DNA from: Mycobacterium conspicuum | GTDB lineage: Bacteria > Actinomycetota > Actinomycetes > Mycobacteriales > Mycobacteriaceae | DNA length: 64,000 nucleotides | Direction of reading: 5' to 3' | NCBI RefSeq assembly: GCF_010730195.1 | Contig: NZ_AP022613.1 | Location: 4,402,001 to 4,466,000, forward strand | Shown here: positions 1-7,764 of the stretch, one piece after another | Position numbering within the stretch: position 1 is the first letter of the stretch | How the letters are laid out: each line of letters starts with the position of its first letter | Program-made: the position numbers and the translations under genes | The notes under the pieces: generated by a model | Told to the model about the DNA's origin: nothing | Seen by the model: only the letters and a program-made list of their open reading frames with translations | The model's database searches: none

Positions 1-3000
1 GCACATACGGCAACGCCGGCGCCGGCGGCGCCGGCGGCAACGGCAAGGCCGGCGCCAACGGCATCAACGCCACTACCGCAGGCGCCAACGGCGGCAACGG
101 GGGCATCGGCGGCAACGGCGGCGTCGGCGGCGACGGCGGTCAAGGCGGCTTGATATCCGGCAACGGCGGGGCCGGCGGGGCCGGCGGAACCGGTGCCAAC
201 GGCGGCAACGGCGGCATCGGCGCGACCGGCGCGACCGGGATCGCCACCGTCAACGGCGGAGCCGGCGGCAACGGCGGCAACGGCGGCAACGGCGGCCACG
301 GCGGGTTCGGCGGCGACGGCGGGTTCGGCGGCGCCGCCCCCAACGGCACCGCGGGCGCCACCGGGGCCGGCGGGGCCGGCGGCAATGGCGGCAACGCCGC
401 CACAGCCGGCAACGGCGGAGCGGGCGCGACCGGCACCGTTGCCAACCCCAACGGCGGCAACGGCGGCAACGGCGGCAACCCTGGCACGGCCGGCGCCGGC
501 GGCTTCGGCGGCCTCGGATCGACCCCCGGCGCGGCCGGCACCAACGGCGCCGCCGTTGCCGGCCCGACCGGAAACGGCGGAGCCGGCGGCAACGGCTACA
601 ACCCCACCACCGCAGGCGGCAACGGCGGCAACGGCGGGGCCGGCGGCAACGGCGGCGATTTCGGCAACGGCGGGGCCGGCGGCAACGGCGGCAACGGCAA
701 GGCGGGCACGAACGGCATCAACGGGACCATTCACGGCGCCAGCAGCAACGGTGTGGCCGGCGGCAACGGCGGCAACGGCGGCGTGGGTGGCGCCGGCGGC
801 GCCATCTCCGGCAATGGCGGCAACGGCGGCAACGCCGGTAACGGCGCGGCCGGCGGCAACGCCGGAGTCGGTGCAGCCGGCAGCAACGGCGTCGCCGGCT
901 CCAACCTCTACGGCACCGGGTCTGGTGGCGGCCAAAACGGCGGCTCGGCCGACGGCGGCAACGGCGGCAACGGCGGCAATGGCGGCATCGGCGGAGCGGC
1001 AACCAACGGCATCGCGGGCAGCACCGGAACCGCCGGCTCGGGCGGCAACGGCGGCCACGCCGGAACACCCGGCAACGGCGGCAACGGCGCGAACGGCACC
1101 GCCGCCAACCCCAACGGCGGCAACGGCGGCAACGGGGGGACCGCGACCGCAGGCACCGGCGGCGCCGCCGGGACCGGTTCGGGCAACCCCACCAGCGGCA
1201 TCAACGGCGCCGCAGTGACCGGCCCGGTCGGCAACGGCGGCAACGGCGGCAACGGCTACAACCCCACCACCGCGGGCAGCAACGGCGGCAACGGCGGGGA
1301 CGGCGGCGACGGTGGCACGTACGGAAACGGCGGGAACGGCGGCAACGGCGGCAACGGCGTGACGGGCGTCGCCGGCACCAATGGGACCGGCGCCGGCACC
1401 AGCGGCAGCAGCGGTCAATCCGGCGGCGCCGGCGGCAATGGCGGTACCGGCGGGGCCGGCGGCGCCATCTCGGGCAACGGCGGCAATGGCGGCAACGCCG
1501 GCAGTGGCGCCAACGGCGGCAACGGCGGCAACGGCGTCGCCGGCGGCAACGGCGTCGCCGGCTCCAACACGTACGGCACCGGCGTCGGCGGTGGTCAAAA
1601 CGGCGGCGCCGGCGGCAACGGCGGCGACGGCGGCGACGGCGGCACCGGCGGCCAGGGCGGCGCCGCCACCAACGGCAGCGCGGGCACCACAGGTTTTGCC
1701 GGTTCGGGCGGCAATGGCGGCAGCGCCGGAACGCCCGGAAATGGCGGCACCGGCGCGAACGGCACCGCCACCAGCCCCAACGGCGGCAACGGCGGCAACG
1801 GTGGCAACGGCGGCAACGGCGGCAACGTGGGCCGCGGCGGCATCGCGGGCACCGGCTCGGGCAACCCCACCAACGGCACCGACGGCACCGCGGCGACGAG
1901 CCGCGCCGGCGCGGGCGGCGATGGCGGCAACGGCGCCAACGCCATCGTCCCGGGGCTCAATGGCGGCAACGGCGGCGCCGGCGGCTTCGGCGGCAACGGC
2001 GGGGCCAGCGAGGCAGGCGGCAACGGCGGCGCCGGCGGCATCGGCGGCGCCGCTAGCAACGGCGGCATCGGCGGGGCCGGCGGGGACGGCGGCGCAGGCG
2101 GCGTAGGCGGCATCGGCGCAGCAGGCGGGGCCGGCGGGGACGGCGGCTTCGGCGGCACCGTTACCAACGGCGGCACCGGCGGCGCAGGCGGCTTCGGCGG
2201 CGCAGGCGGCTTCGGCGGCGCCAGCGGAACCGGCACCACGGCGGGCGCTGGCGGCAACGGCGGGGACGGCGGCATCGGCGGCGCTACCGGCGGCGGCAAC
2301 GCCGGCGCCGGCGGTTTTGGCGGCGAAGGCGGCGCCGGCGGCTTCGGCAGCAACGCCGCCAACGGCGGCAACGGCGGCTTCGGCGGCAACGCCGGCGACG
2401 GCGGCACCGCTACCGGCGGCGGCAACGGCGGTTACGGCGGTATTGGAGGCGATGGTGGCAACGGCGGTGTCGGCGAAAACGGCGGCAATGGCGGCGCCGG
2501 CGGCAACGGGGGCTTCGGCGGGTCCAGCCCGACGGGAGCCGGCGGTAACGGCGGCGCCGCCGGCAACGGCGGCAACGGCGGCGGCACCAATGCTTACAAT
2601 CCGGGGGACGGCGGCACTGGTGGCACCGGTGGCACCGGCGGCGGCGGAGGCAGCGGCGGCGGCGGCGTCGGCCAACCCGGCACCTTTGGCACCGCCGGCA
2701 CCAGCGGTACCCCCGCCGGCCCCGGCGGGACCGGGGGCGTCGGCGGCACCGGCGGCGCGGGCGGCCCGAGCGGCAGCGGCAGCAACGGCGGCTCAGGTGG
2801 CACTGGCGGCGGGGCCGTCACCGCCACCATCAATGTCGGCGCCGAACCATGGGGCGTGGCGGTCAGTCCCACCGGCCCTGAGGCTGGTGACATCTATGTT
2901 GCCAACAACAGTGGCAACACAGTGTCGGTGATCAACCCCACCACCAACACCGTCACCGCCACCATCCCCGTCGCCGGAAACCCCGTTGGGGTAGCGGTCA

Positions 3001-3815
3001 GCCCAACCGGGCCGGAGGCAGGCTACGTCTACGTCACCAGCGAAGGCAGCAATACGGTGTCGGTCATCAATCCCAGCACGAACACCGTCGTCGCGACCAT
3101 CCCCGTCGGTCAGCTCCCACAAGGGGTAGCGGTCAGCCCCACCGGCCCCGAAGCGGGCTACGTCTATGTCACGAACGAATCCGCCAACACGGTGTCGGTG
3201 ATCAACCCGGCCACCAACAGCGTGGTAGCGACCATCCCCGTTGGCAATACCCCGGTCGGCGTGGCGGTCAGCCCCACCGGCCCCCAGGCCGGCGACATCT
3301 ACGTCACCAACTTCATCGGCCCAGACGGGGTGTCGGTTATCGACCCCGCCACCAACACCGTCACCGCCACCATCTCCGTCGGCGGCAACCCGATCGGAGT
3401 GGCGGTCAGCCCCACCGGCCCCCAGGCCGGCGACATCTACGTCACCAACGTGGCCGACAGCACGGTGTCCGTGATCAACCCCGCCACCGGCACCGTCACC
3501 GCCACCATCCCGGTCGCTGGCAACTCCGAAGGCGCGTTGGACGCCCCCGCAAGTCCGGCCGGAATTTCGGTCAGTCCAATCGGTCCCCAAACCGGCGACA
3601 TCTACACCATCAGCTACGGCGCCAACGGCGCGGTGTGGGTGGTCGACCCCGCCACCAACGCAGTAACCGCCAGCATCCCCCTGGGCAACGTGGGGGAGCA
3701 CGGATCGCCGGTCTTCGCGTTGGCGGTCAGCCCCACCGGCCCCGAGGCCGGCGACATCTACGTCGTTAACTTCGACGACAACACGCTGTATGTGATTGAC
3801 CCAACGCTCGCCTGA
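1..3815 (+). CDS. PE_PGRS family protein, 3' part, with C-terminal YVTN beta-propeller (5' end outside window)
   Basis: The frame is open to the first base, so the gene starts upstream; the first start-like codon in the window (TTG at 150) lies inside the repeat and is not credible. About 940 residues are Gly-Gly-Asn/Ala (PGRS) repeats. From about 2815 the sequence changes to seven tandem units of roughly 45-55 residues with the pattern VTATIPVG..P.GVAVSPTGP followed by GDIYVTN and VSVINPATN. This is the YVTN/NHL-like propeller repeat, and seven units is the number needed to close one propeller. Units 1-5 are near-identical; units 6 and 7 carry insertions. The PE secretion domain is not visible but is expected upstream. 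The protein is probably exported by a type VII (ESX-5) system and surface-displayed, with the propeller as a ligand-binding module; that role is inferred. It is convergent with the MFS gene 12 bp away. Confidence 0.85.
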   Translation, partial: TYGNAGAGGAGGNGKAGANGINATTAGANGGNGGIGGNGGVGGDGGQGGLISGNGGAGGAGGTGANGGNGGIGATGATGIATVNGGAGGNGGNGGNGGHGGFGGDGGFGGAAPNGTAGATGAGGAGGNGGNAATAGNGGAGATGTVANPNGGNGGNGGNPGTAGAGGFGGLGSTPGAAGTNGAAVAGPTGNGGAGGNGYNPTTAGGNGGNGGAGGNGGDFGNGGAGGNGGNGKAGTNGINGTIHGASSNGVAGGNGGNGGVGGAGGAISGNGGNGGNAGNGAAGGNAGVGAAGSNGVAGSNLYGTGSGGGQNGGSADGGNGGNGGNGGIGGAATNGIAGSTGTAGSGGNGGHAGTPGNGGNGANGTAANPNGGNGGNGGTATAGTGGAAGTGSGNPTSGINGAAVTGPVGNGGNGGNGYNPTTAGSNGGNGGDGGDGGTYGNGGNGGNGGNGVTGVAGTNGTGAGTSGSSGQSGGAGGNGGTGGAGGAISGNGGNGGNAGSGANGGNGGNGVAGGNGVAGSNTYGTGVGGGQNGGAGGNGGDGGDGGTGGQGGAATNGSAGTTGFAGSGGNGGSAGTPGNGGTGANGTATSPNGGNGGNGGNGGNGGNVGRGGIAGTGSGNPTNGTDGTAATSRAGAGGDGGNGANAIVPGLNGGNGGAGGFGGNGGASEAGGNGGAGGIGGAASNGGIGGAGGDGGAGGVGGIGAAGGAGGDGGFGGTVTNGGTGGAGGFGGAGGFGGASGTGTTAGAGGNGGDGGIGGATGGGNAGAGGFGGEGGAGGFGSNAANGGNGGFGGNAGDGGTATGGGNGGYGGIGGDGGNGGVGENGGNGGAGGNGGFGGSSPTGAGGNGGAAGNGGNGGGTNAYNPGDGGTGGTGGTGGGGGSGGGGVGQPGTFGTAGTSGTPAGPGGTGGVGGTGGAGGPSGSGSNGGSGGTGGGAVTATINVGAEPWGVAVSPTGPEAGDIYVANNSGNTVSVINPTTNTVTATIPVAGNPVGVAVSPTGPEAGYVYVTSEGSNTVSVINPSTNTVVATIPVGQLPQGVAVSPTGPEAGYVYVTNESANTVSVINPATNSVVATIPVGNTPVGVAVSPTGPQAGDIYVTNFIGPDGVSVIDPATNTVTATISVGGNPIGVAVSPTGPQAGDIYVTNVADSTVSVINPATGTVTATIPVAGNSEGALDAPASPAGISVSPIGPQTGDIYTISYGANGAVWVVDPATNAVTASIPLGNVGEHGSPVFALAVSPTGPEAGDIYVVNFDDNTLYVIDPTLA

Positions 3816-3827
3816 GCTAACCGCCAA

Positions 3828-5150
3828 CTAACCCACGTGCACACCCGGCGTGGTGCGCAGCTTGGTCCCGTTGGTCTCCGGCAGTAGGTACGTACACACC
3901 AGGCTGGTCAACACCAGCGCGGTCAGCATGAGGCCGATCGACCAGCTGCCGTACGTTGCCCGAAGCGTTCCGGCGACCAGGGGCGGCAGGGCGCCGCCGA
4001 GCACGCCGGCGATGTTCACCGCCAACGCCGAGCCGGTGTAGCGGTAGCGGGTGGAGAACAGCTCGGGCACGAAGGCGGCGGTGGGCGCCGAGCCGGTCGC
4101 CGCCGCGGCGTACATGCCCACGATGGCCACCGCATACAACACCGGGTTGCCGGACTCCACCATCGGGAACACCACGAACGACCACGCCAGACACCCCGCC
4201 CAGCCCAGCAACATCATCCGGCGACGCCCGACGCGATCGCACAACGTGGCCGATACCGCGACGGCCGCGATGCTGGCCAGCCCGCCCAGCACGCCGACCA
4301 ACAAGATGAAGTTGCGGGTGTAGCCCAGAAGCGAGTGGGCGTAGGTGGTCAGATAGGTGCCGGCCATGTAGACGAAGGCAAACGACCCCAGCACACTGCC
4401 CCCGGCCAGCGCGATCTCCCGACGCTGCAGGCGCAGCACCTCGGACAGCGGCGCCTTGGGCACCAGGTCGCGGGCCTTTTCCTCGGCGAAGATCGGCGTT
4501 TCGTCGATCCGGAGCCACACGTACAGGGCGATGACGATCAGCCCCGCGCTGATCAAGAACGGCAGCCGCCATCCCCATCGCATGAAGGCGGAGCTCTGCT
4601 CGCCGATGGTGAAGTTCACCACCAGGAAGGTCAGGCCGTTGAGCACCAGGGCGGTGCCGCCGCCGAGGTGGGTGAACATGCCGTACCGGCCGCGTTGACC
4701 GGCCGGCGCGTATTCGGCGCTCAGCAGCGCCGACCCGGCCCAATGCCCGCCGACGGCCAATCCCTGCAGCAGCCGCAAGGCCACCAGCAGCAACGGGGCC
4801 GCCACCCCGATCGACGACGTGCTGGGCACCAGGCCGACCGTCACCGTCGACAGCGCCATGATCAACAGGGTGGCAACCAGGCTCTTCTTCCGGCCGAGGT
4901 GGTCGCCGAAGTAGCCGAAGACGGCCGCACCGACCGGCCGCGACAGGAACGCCGCGCCGAACGTTCCCATCGAAGCGATGGTGGCCACGGTCGGGCTCAG
5001 CTGCGGGAAGAACACGGCGGGAAACACCAGCGCGGCCGCCGTGCCGTAGATAAGGAAGTCGTAGAACTCGATCGCCGAGCCGACCAGGCAGGCCGTCGCC
5101 ACCCGGCGCATCGGCGTGCTGCGGGGGCTGGCTTCAGCCGTCACTTCCAC
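3828..5150 (-). CDS. MFS transporter, metabolite:H+ symporter (MHS) type
   Basis: Integral membrane protein of about 440 residues with twelve predicted hydrophobic segments. It opens with a SAIEFYDFLIYG first helix, typical of the MHS branch (shikimate, proline/betaine, dicarboxylate symporters). The two MFS loop signatures are visible as GDHLGRKKS between helices 2 and 3 and CDRVGRRRM in the second half. The closest positional counterpart in M. tuberculosis is Rv1200. The substrate cannot be read from sequence. The start is uncertain: GTG at 5150 or 5144 gives the fullest N-terminus, while ATG at 5111 begins right at the first helix; none has a clear Shine-Dalgarno. The longer frame upstream runs antisense-like through fadD36 and is not used. 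A 140-bp gap carrying a gapped palindrome separates it from fadD36. Confidence 0.85.
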   Translation of the reverse strand: MEVTAEASPRSTPMRRVATACLVGSAIEFYDFLIYGTAAALVFPAVFFPQLSPTVATIASMGTFGAAFLSRPVGAAVFGYFGDHLGRKKSLVATLLIMALSTVTVGLVPSTSSIGVAAPLLLVALRLLQGLAVGGHWAGSALLSAEYAPAGQRGRYGMFTHLGGGTALVLNGLTFLVVNFTIGEQSSAFMRWGWRLPFLISAGLIVIALYVWLRIDETPIFAEEKARDLVPKAPLSEVLRLQRREIALAGGSVLGSFAFVYMAGTYLTTYAHSLLGYTRNFILLVGVLGGLASIAAVAVSATLCDRVGRRRMMLLGWAGCLAWSFVVFPMVESGNPVLYAVAIVGMYAAAATGSAPTAAFVPELFSTRYRYTGSALAVNIAGVLGGALPPLVAGTLRATYGSWSIGLMLTALVLTSLVCTYLLPETNGTKLRTTPGVHVG

Positions 5151-5223
5151 ACCACGAAAGTAGGCGAAGGTTCGCGCCACCGCCCGGTGGAATCGCTGGC
5201 AACATGCTGTGTCCCCATCTGCC

Positions 5224-5283
5224 GCGAGCGTCCCCATCTGTACGGCGACACGCCGAGAGCGGCGTACAAATGAGGACGCTCGC
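5224..5283. repeat. Gapped 21-bp inverted repeat between fadD36 and the MFS gene
   Basis: The arms are 5224-5244 and 5263-5283, matching at 19 of 21 positions as inverted repeats around an 18-nt spacer. The left arm begins GCGAGCGTCC; the right arm ends GGACGCTCGC. An extra direct copy of GTCCCCATCTG lies at 5211-5221, just before the left arm. It could form a long hairpin between two same-strand genes, acting as a partial terminator or RNA-processing element, or it could be a small mobile palindromic element. Three other gapped palindromes of similar architecture occur in the window. Confidence 0.6.
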
Positions 5284-5290
5284 GCCGCGC

Positions 5291-6703
5291 TTAGCCCTCG
5301 GACAGCAGCTGCTTCTTGAGCACCTTGCCCATCGCGTTGCGCGGCAGCGCATCCACGATGCGCACCTCGCGCGGCCGTTTGTGCACCGAAAGTTGTTCCG
5401 CCACATACTGAATCAAGTCGTCGGGCGCAGCCGCGCCGACGACGAAGGCGACGATCCGCTGGCCCAGGTCCTCGTCGGGCAGCCCGACGACGGCCACCTC
5501 GTCCACCCCGTCGTGCCCGAGCAGCACGGTCTCGATCTCGCCCGCGCCGATGCGGTAGCCGCCCGACTTGATCAGATCGACCGACTCGCGGCCCACGATG
5601 CGGTGCATCCCGTCGCCGTCGATGACCGCGACGTCGCCGGTGCGGTAATAGCCGTCGGCGTCGAATGCCTCGGCGGTGGCGTCGGGCCGGTTCAGGTACC
5701 CGTCGAACAGCGTGGGCCCGCGCACCAGCAACTTCCCCACGGTTTCGCCGTCGTGCGGCACCTCGCCGCCGCCATCGTCGACCAGCCGAGTCTGCACGCC
5801 GGCCAGCGGCAGGCCCACCCAGCCGGCGCGCCGCTCGCCGTCGGCCCGCGTCGACAGCGTGATCAGCGATTCGGTGGCGCCATACCGCTCCACGGGCTGA
5901 TGCCCGGTGAGTTGCGCCAGCCGGTCGAACACCGGCACCGGCAGCGGCGCGCTGCCCGACACCAGCAGCCGCGCCGAGCGCAGCGCCGCCGCCGCCTCCG
6001 CGTCGGCCACCACCCGCGACCACACCGTCGGAACACCGAAATACAGTGTGCCAGAAGCGGATCCGTACGCCTCAGGCGTCGGCCGACCGGTGTGCACGAA
6101 GCGGTTCCCCACCCGCAACGACCCCAGCAGCCCCAGCACCAGCCCGTGCACGTGAAACAGCGGCAGCCCGTGCACCAGAACGTCGTCGGCCGTCCACTGC
6201 CACGCGGCGGCCAGCGCATCCAGGTCCGCGGCGATCGCCCGCCGGCTCAGCTGTACCCCCTTGGGCAGCCCGGTGGTGCCCGAGGTGTAGATCACCATCG
6301 CGGTCGCGTCCGGGGCCGGCTCGGGATAGCGGTGCCAGGAGCGGGCGTGCAGTCGCACCGGGATGTGCGGCAGCCCCCCAGAGTCAGAGGCCTCCGGCGG
6401 CACCGGACCCAGCCAGGCCTGCGCCCCGGAGTCGGTGAGCATGTGCCGGCGCTCGGCCGCGCCGACGTCGGCGGGCACCGGCACGACAGGCACGCCGGCG
6501 ATCAGGCAGCCGATGATCGCCAGCACGGTCGAGGCCGACGGGGTGGCCAGCACGGCGACGCGGTGCGCGCCGCCGACGCGCTCGGCCACCGAGGTCGCGG
6601 CGCCGACGAGGTCGCCGCGGCTGAGCACTGCACCGTCGATGCGCACCGCGTCGGCGATGTCCGTGGCGGTCGCCGCCGACGGATTCAGCGAGGTCAGCAG
6701 CAC
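5291..6703 (-). CDS. fadD36: Acyl-CoA synthetase (fatty-acid-CoA ligase) FadD36-like
   Basis: A 470-residue ANL-superfamily adenylating enzyme that activates a carboxylic acid to its acyl-AMP and then the CoA thioester. Visible core motifs are the P-loop YTSGTTGLPKG (about residue 155), YGATES in the AMP-binding region, YRTGD, and the C-terminal catalytic lysine region NAMGKVLKK. At about 470 residues it is short for FadD proteins and matches the FadD36 (Rv1193) subfamily; its position next to an Rv1191-like hydrolase supports the assignment. The start is a GTG at 6703, one base after the TGA of the upstream hydrolase (TGACGTG), so the pair is very likely co-transcribed and translationally coupled. 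The acyl substrate is not determinable from sequence. Confidence 0.88.
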   Translation of the reverse strand: MLLTSLNPSAATATDIADAVRIDGAVLSRGDLVGAATSVAERVGGAHRVAVLATPSASTVLAIIGCLIAGVPVVPVPADVGAAERRHMLTDSGAQAWLGPVPPEASDSGGLPHIPVRLHARSWHRYPEPAPDATAMVIYTSGTTGLPKGVQLSRRAIAADLDALAAAWQWTADDVLVHGLPLFHVHGLVLGLLGSLRVGNRFVHTGRPTPEAYGSASGTLYFGVPTVWSRVVADAEAAAALRSARLLVSGSAPLPVPVFDRLAQLTGHQPVERYGATESLITLSTRADGERRAGWVGLPLAGVQTRLVDDGGGEVPHDGETVGKLLVRGPTLFDGYLNRPDATAEAFDADGYYRTGDVAVIDGDGMHRIVGRESVDLIKSGGYRIGAGEIETVLLGHDGVDEVAVVGLPDEDLGQRIVAFVVGAAAPDDLIQYVAEQLSVHKRPREVRIVDALPRNAMGKVLKKQLLSEG

Positions 6704-6704
6704 G

Positions 6705-7613
6705 TCAGTCCCGCTCGTCCCACAGCTTTAGCAGCGTGCTCAGGATCTCCTCGCCGCGGCCCAGCCCGGCGAGGTGGCTCTCCTCGGGCAGGTGGAACAG
6801 CTCCGCGTCGGGCAGCCGCGACACCGCGTGCTCACCGTGGGCGAACGGGATGATGTGGTCGTGGTCGCCGTGCCACCAGCGGACCGGGACCTTTACCTCG
6901 TGCAGCCGGAATCCCCAGTCGCGGGCGAACAGGATGACGTCGTTGAACGGCGCGGCCAGCTGCTTGCGGCTGCCGTTGAGCAGGTCGTCGAGGAACATCG
7001 CCTTGAATTCGGGGCGGGTCAGCAGGTGCCGGTCGGCCTGGGGGGATACCGCGGCGTAGGCGTACAGCGCCGGGGAGGCGATCGGCCGAATCGACTGGAC
7101 CAGCAGGCTCGCGCCGATGCGCAGCGGGTTGCCCCCGTATTTCAGCAGCGGCGCCACCCGGATGCCGAGCTCCATCGCGCCACCGCGGATCGCGTCGGGC
7201 CCCTGCGTTGGCGCCACCCCGCCGAGCACGGCGACGGCCACCACGCGATCGGGCAGCGCCGCGGCGCAGGCCAGGGCGTACGGGCCGCCGCCGGAGAGGC
7301 CGACCACGGCCATCTTGTCGACGCCGAGGGTGTCGGCAACGATCCCCAGGTCGTCGGCGAACGCGCGAATGTTGGGGTACCGATGCGGCGTCGACGAGCC
7401 GATGCCGGGCCGGTCGATGCCGATCAGCCGGATGCCGTGGTCTTCGGCGTAGACGCGCGCCTCGACCGGGATCTGCCGGCGCGCGCCGGGGGTCCCGTGC
7501 AACCAGAACACCGCGCGGCCCCACGGGGCGCCGAACTCGGCGAAGCTGATCTGCCGGTCGGCGGCCACGGCGATGTTTCCCTCGAGCTTCGGACGGGCGA
7601 TCGCAGGCACCAT
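6705..7613 (-). CDS. Alpha/beta-fold hydrolase (Rv1191-like)
   Basis: A 302-residue serine hydrolase. The oxyanion-side motif HGTPG lies near residue 40. The nucleophile elbow GLSGGGP is near 115, the acid is probably the Asp of HGDHDH near 250, and the catalytic His is in PEESHL near 285; together they complete the Ser-Asp-His triad. There is no signal peptide or membrane segment, so it is expected to be cytosolic. The ATG at 7613 starts a gene whose stop lies one base from the fadD36 start, which suggests a two-gene operon in which a hydrolase supplies or clears an acid handled by the ligase; that link is inference. It is divergent from the PE_PGRS gene across 151 bp. Confidence 0.85.
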   Translation of the reverse strand: MVPAIARPKLEGNIAVAADRQISFAEFGAPWGRAVFWLHGTPGARRQIPVEARVYAEDHGIRLIGIDRPGIGSSTPHRYPNIRAFADDLGIVADTLGVDKMAVVGLSGGGPYALACAAALPDRVVAVAVLGGVAPTQGPDAIRGGAMELGIRVAPLLKYGGNPLRIGASLLVQSIRPIASPALYAYAAVSPQADRHLLTRPEFKAMFLDDLLNGSRKQLAAPFNDVILFARDWGFRLHEVKVPVRWWHGDHDHIIPFAHGEHAVSRLPDAELFHLPEESHLAGLGRGEEILSTLLKLWDERD

Positions 7614-7764
7614 GTCCGAAGCTTTTCATGCGGGCTCCGGCGGTGACAACGCAGCTGGAAGCGGTCGCAAATGTTTGGTGAAACGCCGAAATGCCTGAGT
7701 CGGATGTGCATACGCTATGGGCGCCCGATTCGTGAATGGTCGATGACCGGGTCGGAGGTCAGCG

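Noticed and set aside
140..2893. Antisense and alternate-frame Pro-rich or Ala-rich frames across the first PE_PGRS gene
   Set aside because: Same composition artefact; the forward Gly-rich frame alone gives a known protein pattern and leads into the propeller.
1..3815. CRISPR or VNTR interpretation of the GGCGGCAAC repeats
   Set aside because: Repeats are codon-phased, lack spacers and encode the PGRS domain.
2793..3827. A 344-codon minus-strand frame opposite the propeller repeats
   Set aside because: Repetitive Asp/Gly/Val translation caused by the sense repeats; no homology pattern and no ribosome site.
5151..6023. N-terminal extension of the MFS frame to 731 codons
   Set aside because: The extra part is the alternate frame of fadD36 with Arg/Ala-rich nonsense; the membrane protein begins near 5150.
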